NCBI GenBank assembly: GCA_015178975.1
Contig: WHVD01000003.1
Location: 682,001-746,000 of the forward strand
DNA from: Hysterangium stoloniferum
Taxonomy: Eukaryota; Basidiomycota; Agaricomycetes; Hysterangiales; Hysterangiaceae
Length of the DNA: 64,000 nucleotides
Direction: 5' to 3'
Below, in pieces: positions 57,668 to 64,000 of this stretch. The stretch's first letter is position 1; the number at the start of each line of letters is the position of its first letter. The notes under the pieces are model-generated. The model made no database searches and had not been told where the DNA came from. It was given only the letters and a program-made list of their open reading frames with translations. The position numbers were made by a program, and so were the translations under genes.

Positions 57668-60600
57668 ATGCAACAGCCTCTTTATTCTTCCCAGTCGTCT
57701 TTTCCTTCCTCTCCAATATTATCTGCTGCGTCTCCTCATCCCCTGCCACTTATAACCCCTCTCAGTCACGCCGAACACCATGCTCGTCAGAGACGGCTGG
57801 TTATCCCTTCAGTTCGACCAGCACGCATTTCGCTTCCAAGATCATCAAGAGTGAAGACAGGCAGGCTTAACAGACAGACGCGGCTTGATTCCCTCGGTGC
57901 CGAGGTGGGACCGTCTAAAGACTGGGTGTCTAGACTGGGGAAAATGCACATTGTCGATGACCGGGTCGAACTCCGTGGGTATCAAATGTATGCGGTGGAG
58001 AAATGGTACGGCACCTCATGTTTGCAAAAATATCCCCGATATTCAGCCTGATGATATGTAAGGGTGGTCGAGAGAGGGAGGCTTGTTAACGTTGTCTGTG
58101 TGTACACTGGCGATCCTCACCACAAGGTGCATATCACTGTTATTTCTTGTTATGGATGTTTTTTTATATACTTACGGTCAAACAGATCACTGTCACCACA
58201 GTTGCACCCTTCTCTTTTCTTACAGATACACAGGCTCAGGAAGAGTTTGATATCGCTCTTCATCTTCTGCGGAGAGATGGCGCGCGACCGAGAGAGGTAT
58301 GTCAGCTTCTCTCATTAAATGATACAAATAATCTAATTTATCTAAGACAGAACACGGTACGCTGCTGGTTACTTCGTTGGCAAACTTCCGCTCCGACTAT
58401 AATTTAATTCCTATACCTGATGGTGATTTCCTTGCTGTCCGCGAGCAGCTCTATGTCAATATCAACCTACTTCGAATGGGGTGCAGCGGTCGAAGTGCGC
58501 TGACGCTTGCAGAACCTAGGTAATCTCCCGTTTTGACTTTCGAGTTGCTACGTTCTCATGCTGTGTAGTGAACCTACGAAGGACCGATTTATCAATATGT
58601 ATTGTTTTTCAGAATCTGCTGTTTCCCACGCATCGTTCAACCATGCCGTTCTTGAGCTTGTCACACTTGTGCAATGCGCTCTTGCGCTATTTGGCATGTT
58701 TGACCCCTCGCCTGAAGAAAGAAATGGCTTTTTGTGTGACGTCACAACGGAAGGCATCCGGCGATGGACTGACGCGGTGGGGGAGCCGTTGCTTTCGCTA
58801 GAGGTATATGCAGCCCATCTTCTCGTGTATATCGTCGTATCTGATCTTGTAGCCTATGGAACGTGTCGGTGATCCAAGTGTCGTGTCTGCGTTATTAAGC
58901 TTAGTAGTCACGATGCGAAATAAGCTTTATGCATTGGGATTTACCCAAGTGCGTTTTCTTCATTAGCTTATATTGTCTCCCTACTTCATATACACCTTGA
59001 TAGGTACCAAAGGATCCCTTTCATGATCCACAGGGATTTATGCAAACTATCACCACCTTTCAGGCTCAAAGACCACCGCCAGATCCCGCTTCCCCCTTAC
59101 CTGGCTGCTTATCCCTTACAACTGTCGAATACATCAATGATGCCTACGCTCGTAGCAAAACTCGTGGCTCAGATTCCCGTGTCTCACGTATGATTCTCAG
59201 CAAAATCGATGGCGTCGCCACCGATTTAAATCTACGTGGGTCTGCCGATGCTACGTTTTCGGGTCACGTGTATGCTACAGCAGACCTTGCGGGATTTGTG
59301 GGTATGATGGTTACCGCCGGGCATAGAGATGTTGTAGATAGCTTGAAAGGGCTGTGGACAGGGAAGTCGCTTAGACGAAAGAAGAGGAAGAAAGACGGAA
59401 TTGATGAGGAAGAGCGTGATCGTACGGACGGGAAGAGCACAGATGACGAGGACAGTATTCAGAGTTTGTTTCCAAGTTGGGGAAGACATATGAAGATTGA
59501 AGGTCTAAAAAGGTGAGCTATACGAAGAGAGATGTGTTAAATTCGCTAATCAATCTATGATTAGTTTTGACTTCAGCCTGGGTCGGTCAAAGAAACCGAG
59601 CATTGATATTACGACGAAGACACGCACCCTCAAGTCACTATCTGCGGATGAGGCTTCCGTGCCGGCCACAGCGCCTCTCCTTCCTCACTTTGTGATTTCT
59701 GGGTAGAGTTGCATTTGCCTTTTGCGGAAACTCGAGCTCTGACCTTTGTGATAGTGACAGTGGTCCCGAAGGCTTCCCGTTCAGTGAGTATCGCTTTTTG
59801 TTCTCGGAAAGCATGCAAATCTTCTTTAGGCGCAAATCCCTCCCCGTTGGGAATGAGTCCTGCTCCTTCAGCGCAGGGTTCAAATGTCAATCTCACATCT
59901 TCCACCAAGTTCAATTTTTCAGGTGGAGGTCTCCCCACCATACCAAGGTGGTTACCCAGCAGGCTTAGCACTGCTTTAGACCCATTTGGGTCGCCTCGAG
60001 CGGAAAGGCGAGCACTTTTACGGCGAACCTCTGAGTACAACCGAGTCGAACGAATAGAAGAAGACGAACAGATTGAGGAGACTGAAGAGACTGAGCGCCG
60101 TGCTAACCGAGGTTTATTACTAGGCGCAACTGGTCGGTGAGTATTGTTACAAGAAGACTAATGATTTCCTGTTTATATGAAGATAATTAGGCGACATAGC
60201 ATGGAAGATTTGTCGGTCATACGGCGGAGAAAGCCTATCCCGATTGAAAGGCTTAGTATAGACGTTGGACTTTGCGGACAGTACCTCATCATGCATCGGC
60301 GGGAGAATCATTTACAGAATATCATGTCACTGATTCAGGTAGTGGTCACCCTTCTACAGGATTGTTGTTTTCTTAACGCCTGTTCATGTAGCTTCTTCAC
60401 TCATCTCTCTCCTCCAACGCCTCGAAACTCGAGAACGACATCACAGCCAATGGACCGTCGTTCAACGATGCTGCCCGCCTACGCTACGAAGTATGGTCTA
60501 CGCTTGATGCTGCTGAGACACGCCTGGCAGAATGGGAAAATGTGCGGGGAGTGTTGCAATACCAAGCAGACGAAATGGACACACGTCATCTATGGCGCAG

Positions 60601-60976
60601 CGTACGGCAACAACGCGCTCGTATTTTGGCTGCACGACAGGTCGTCTTTGGTGCTGCTCCAGGTGCGCGACCGCACTCGCGGTTCCCATCAAGACGATAC
60701 TTTCGCGTTCAAAATACTTTGGATCCCGAGGAGCAAAGACTTGTCGACTGGCTAGGTCGCACGGAAAGTGAGGCAGGGGAGGAAGCAGCGATTCCAGAGG
60801 AAGAAGTTGGCCAGCCGCCGCCCTTTGAGGAACTACAGGCGTGGGCGGCTGCTGCTGCTGCAAAGGACGAGAAGAAATCGCGGCGAAGACGATGGTGGTG
60901 GCCGTTTAAAGGCGATGGTGGAAGTGACGACGAGACAAATGCATCGCAGAGTGTCGTGGGGCTTGAAGAGCGATAA
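57668..60976 (+). CDS. STB6-like N-terminal domain protein
   Basis: Yeast Stb6/Stb2 were found as Sin3-binding proteins; the role here is inferred. It starts at ATG 57668. The N-terminal region is Ser/Pro-rich, then the STB6 domain: KMHIVDDRVELRGYQMYAVE, joined by an intron to WVVERGRLVNVVCVYTGDPH, ITVTTVAPFSFLTD, EEFDIALHLLRRDGARP and FRSDYNLIPIPDGDF. Middle exons carry LLRMGCSGRSALTLAEPS and MYCFSESAVSHASFNHAV. The long exon from ~59,010 has a charged KKRKKDG-rich loop. The C-terminal part has a disordered Arg/Glu region, then a helical end with LLHSSLSSNASKLE and LDAAETRLAEWENVRGVLQY. It ends KSRRRRWWWPFKGD and a stop at 60976. Length about 900 residues. Family call from the STB6 block only. 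Confidence 0.75.
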
Positions 60977-61083
60977 GACGTTATCAGGGACATTTTCTCA
61001 ATACCATGTACACTATCACCGCATAATTTATCAAAGGAATGACAAAGATACCACTAAATACTGTTCATATAATCGGTCATTGA

Positions 61084-62542
61084 TTATTTCCGAGAGACCA
61101 TCTTCCCTTGCTGTTTTCGCAAAGCCCTTTTGCGCTCCTTTTCTTCAAACTAAAGTTGGGAAATAATCTTAGCCTGCGAAAGAGAAGCTCAAGAAACTGG
61201 AAACAACTCGCCTTTTTCTGCTCAGAAGCGCTTAGTTTGGAAACTTTCTCTTCTCCTGCTTTCCTCTTTGCAGCCCTCTTACTTTCTTCTTGCTCTTCGT
61301 CCTTTTCCTTCCTAGATTCCTTTTTCAGTTCATCATCAACGTCATCACGACGGCTTTTAAGCTTAGTTTTGGTTTCTGGGCGGAGTGGCAACTTTGCGTC
61401 GAGTAAGTCGACAAGTGCAAATGCTGCGTTCACGATTGGTAGCGTGACGCCAGCGTCGGAAACGGACGGCGAGCTGAGAGTAAGGATAACATGGCGTGTA
61501 CGATCTTCAAGAGGAATGGGACCATTCAAAGGACGTTCAGAAGGCTGGTCAGTTATCTGCGCCACGATGTAAGATCAACATATCAAGGGGAAAGCTCAAG
61601 GAGACCTACAATAAGACTACGGAAGTATTTGCGCACTTCAGAATCCTGGAGCACTTTAACGAGGGGTACACTGGGGCTAAACTTCAGGATTGATTCTGTA
61701 ATATCGGCCGCCTCAGAGAAGACACAAAGGTCGTTGGGTAACAGCGGAGAGTCGGATCCTTTTGTAAACGTCTGTGCGGTGACTTTAGTACGAGATAAAC
61801 AAACAACAGGGTCAAAACAAGGGTACGTACTAGATCCCAACGACTACGCCTCATTTGCGCCATTTCATCCTTTTTGATGATTCCCCAAACGAAGGGGGGA
61901 GTAGAACCAGTAGGCTGTAGGGTAAAGTTTAAGGAGATCTCGTCCTTTGGGGTATAAGTGAGGTCGTATAACGTCCATCCAAAATCATAGATCATCGAAA
62001 GAGCGTCATGACGTGGAAGAAGGGCGACCGTTGTATGGAGGGAGCGGACACCGCGTCGCCCTGTGCTGTAGTTAAAAAAGTCACATGCGCCATCTTGGGT
62101 GATCGTTCCAGATTTTGGGATCGGCGAGGAAAACTGAGCTTCGAGAAGTGAAATGTGAGCGTTGAACCTGCACAGAAATATCAGTGGGGATGGGAGAGGG
62201 GAGTGATGGTGGTACTGGCCATGCCATGGCCCTGCGGTAATTTTGAGTCTTGCCCAAGTACCAAATGACAATGTATACACATAGCACGCCCAAAACAGCC
62301 CCTTCGATTTTAAACTCTATCAAAAATTGAAACCTAAGTATTAGCTCATCTTGACATGATGGGAACGCACGAGCGGGTCTGAAAACAATACGGTTGTAAC
62401 GGTATTCGGTGCCATTCCAATCTTCCGTCTGAACGATGGGTGCAGGTGTAATCTTGCTGAGACCTGTGAGAAGATTAACAGCGAATCCCTGTGCAAAGAC
62501 GCTACGCGCCGCGCTGAGCACAATGAAGAGGAATGGCAACAT
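61084..62542 (-). CDS. CCDC47-like (DUF1682) ER membrane protein
   Basis: CCDC47 is part of the PAT complex that helps multipass proteins insert at the ER. It starts at ATG 62542 with a signal-peptide-like MLPFLFIVLSAARSVFAQG. One membrane helix follows (EGAVLGVLCVYIVIWYLG, near 62,295). The luminal/cytosolic core includes FNAHISLLEAQFSSPIP, GRRGVRSLHTTVALLPRHD and YDFGWTLYDLTYTPKDEI. FTLQPTGSTPPFVWGIIKK comes next. The C-terminal part carries a family-typical charged coiled tail (RKEKDEEQEESKRAAKRKAG ... KERKRALRKQQGKMVSRK). Introns are present near 62,315-62,372, 62,165-62,226, 61,785-61,840, 61,570-61,620 and 61,145-61,200. The order matches the DUF1682/CCDC47 family well. Confidence 0.85.
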
Positions 62543-62734
62543 TTTCCAAGGGCTAAATTGCCTTGGAAGCTTCGAGTTACGTAATCTGCAGTGCTTTATG
62601 ATTTCAATGCACCTTTCATAGAAGCTGCTAGACTGGAAACAAATTCATATTACGCAGTGATGGATGTAAGTTCCTACTTTGCTCTATAAATGATAATTTC
62701 GGCAGCCTACTGTGTTTACCAGACTGTACCCACC

Positions 62735-63139
62735 ATGCCCCACATCGACTTTCACAGTGCAGTGAACAATACGCTCTCAAACATGACGCGCACTTCGGGT
62801 GTCATTGACCAGACAACGCTGTGTCGACTGCTCTCACTCACACCGGCTTATCTTATTCTGGACACCACGATCAACAGCCAAGGTGGACTGGGACGCTGGT
62901 CTGATGGATTTGACTGCCTTGTGGACGTTCTCCTTGCATTGCATAAGAAAGAACAGTTGGAAACTAACACGATAAGTGAAGCGAGCAAAGCATGCAGCGA
63001 GTGCTGGAGTGTAGTTGGTTCGTATAGTGGATTACCCAGCGAGAGTCGAGAAGTTGTGCGAAGAATTGGATCGAGACTGAAGACGATTTTGGACAAGGAT
63101 GGATTTAGATATCGAGGAGAGCGCATGTATGCACCATGA
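62735..63139 (+). CDS. Small conserved-looking hypothetical protein
   Basis: An open frame of about 135 residues from ATG 62735 (MPHIDFHSAVNNTLSNMTR) to the stop at 63139. It contains TLCRLLSLTPAYLILDTT, WSDGFDCLVDVLLALHKKE and RFRYRGERMYAP-like (GFRYRGERMYAP) stretches and is predicted mostly helical. The frame extends upstream of the ATG without a stop to 62,690, so an upstream exon is possible: an ATG-GAT followed by GTAAGT at about 62,660-62,671 exists but joins out of frame. I do not recognise the family. It is divergent from the CCDC47-like gene, about 190 bp apart. Low to moderate confidence that it is a gene. Confidence 0.5.
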   Translation: MPHIDFHSAVNNTLSNMTRTSGVIDQTTLCRLLSLTPAYLILDTTINSQGGLGRWSDGFDCLVDVLLALHKKEQLETNTISEASKACSECWSVVGSYSGLPSESREVVRRIGSRLKTILDKDGFRYRGERMYAP

Positions 63140-63275
63140 GAAGACAATCCAAAGTGTGTGTACATCAGCTGGATCCATGCTGCCGCAGCAAGTGAGCAGT
63201 GTCCCGTGATCTCACCGCTGAGTCAGCCGACTAATGCGTGCGTCATGAGCAGTTGCCATTGCCCTCTCCACGGTA

Positions 63276-64000
63276 ATGTCAGAACAAGAAGATCAAACCA
63301 GTCTTAGTCAAGATAAGAATGAAGACGAAGCGATTCTTACTCCCCTAAGGACACATTATTTAAAGAAGACTCTAATTAACCTACAGTTCCACAATGAGCT
63401 TACAGGACTCACTCAACTCTCCCCCAACCCTGCCATTTCCCCCTTTTCGTACCTTGGTGAGCCATTTACACCGCCGCCAAAGGATGCACCAGTTCTTGAC
63501 TTTCCATTCATGCGCTACATCTTTCGCCAATTCGTTCTGACCTTTCCGTTTCTCGCTGCTGTACCCAAGAGTTTTTTCCCGCAGAAGGTCCAGCCCTTTC
63601 TTTCGTCCTTTCTGACACGGAATCTGTCGACCAGCTCTCCCTTTGACGAAGAAGCTGAGAGAACAGAGCAGGCTACAAGGGAGAAGATCCTTTCCCGGAT
63701 CCAGAAACAGTTTGGGCTGTTACTGGCATCTGCTTTGAAGCTAAAAGAACAAGAGGAACTTGTTCGTCTCACGCAGAAAGACCTTGATCGTTTGGAGACA
63801 TTGGCCAAAAGACGAAATAGACGGGTTGCCAAACTCAGGGACAGCTTCGATGTTAATATTGTCAGCATCCGTACTGTCATAGATAAGGGACGTGTAAGGA
63901 GTAAATTACACGAGGTATAAACATCAGTATGGGTTGATCCCGTTGTCTGATCGCCTGCTAGGAGTTTCTCATCCGCACACGTCGCTCTAATCGACCAGAT
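63276..64000 (+). CDS. PX-associated-domain protein, 5' part
   Basis: N-terminal 214 residues of a larger protein that runs off the right edge. It starts at ATG 63276. Blocks seen are TPLRTHYLKKTLINLQFHNE, SPFSYLGEPFTPPPKDAPVL, DFPFMRYIFRQFVLTFPFL, FFPQKVQPFLSSFLTRNLS, then a coiled stretch (EEAERTEQATREKILSRIQ). These match the N-terminal PX-associated region of fungal PX-domain proteins of the Ypr097w type (recalled, not searched). An intron begins at the GTATAA after HE (63916) and ends before 63,962, after which the frame reads EFLIRTRRSNRPD. PX domains bind phosphoinositides; the PX domain itself would lie outside the window. Confidence 0.8.

Noticed and set aside
1-64000. tRNA, rRNA and known small RNA genes
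   Set aside because: No cloverleaf or B-box pattern was recognised by eye; a covariance-model scan was not possible here.

Overview
This window is nuclear DNA of a filamentous basidiomycete, most likely an agaricomycete. Almost every gene is split by 50-60 bp introns, the proteins resemble Agaricomycete families, and the mobile elements are fungal LTR and LINE retrotransposons. Coding regions were read by joining frames across GT-AG (sometimes GC-AG) introns and matching protein motifs by eye. No database search was possible, so family names rest on recognisable motifs and remembered family features.

Layout. Positions 1-1,273 hold an arrestin-like gene that runs off the left edge. Positions 1.3-20.9 kb are a retrotransposon island: a decayed LINE, a chromodomain Ty3/gypsy element that has lost gag and its RT palm, at least four LTR families, and two broken host-like genes. 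Target-site duplications allow the insertion order to be read directly: three elements are stacked inside one gypsy LTR, and a solo LTR splits a proline-rich gene. From 20.9 kb to the end is a gene-dense housekeeping block.

The housekeeping block, in order: a large Tyr/Pro-repeat protein (20.9-25.8 kb, the most unusual gene here), a PUB-domain protein, a patatin-type triacylglycerol lipase (Tgl3/4/5 group), NHP2 (H/ACA snoRNP), a BFR1-like protein, an RFX transcription factor, endopolyphosphatase PPN1, an unknown membrane protein, acetoacetyl-CoA synthetase, two neighbouring four-helix (MARVEL-like) membrane proteins, an E2 enzyme of the UBC8/UBE2H type, THO subunit 5, glucose-6-phosphate dehydrogenase, a RING+LON protein, an STB6-domain protein, a CCDC47-like ER protein, a small unknown protein and the start of a PX-associated-domain protein.

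There is no operon logic. Several pairs are divergent with short shared upstream regions (PUB/lipase, unknown membrane protein/acetoacetyl-CoA synthetase, THOC5/G6PD with about 140 bp, LON-RING/STB6, CCDC47/small ORF). Lipid and carbon metabolism (lipase, acetoacetyl-CoA synthetase, G6PD) is represented, but nothing in the sequence shows these genes to be co-regulated. I saw no tRNA, rRNA, CRISPR or secondary-metabolite cluster.
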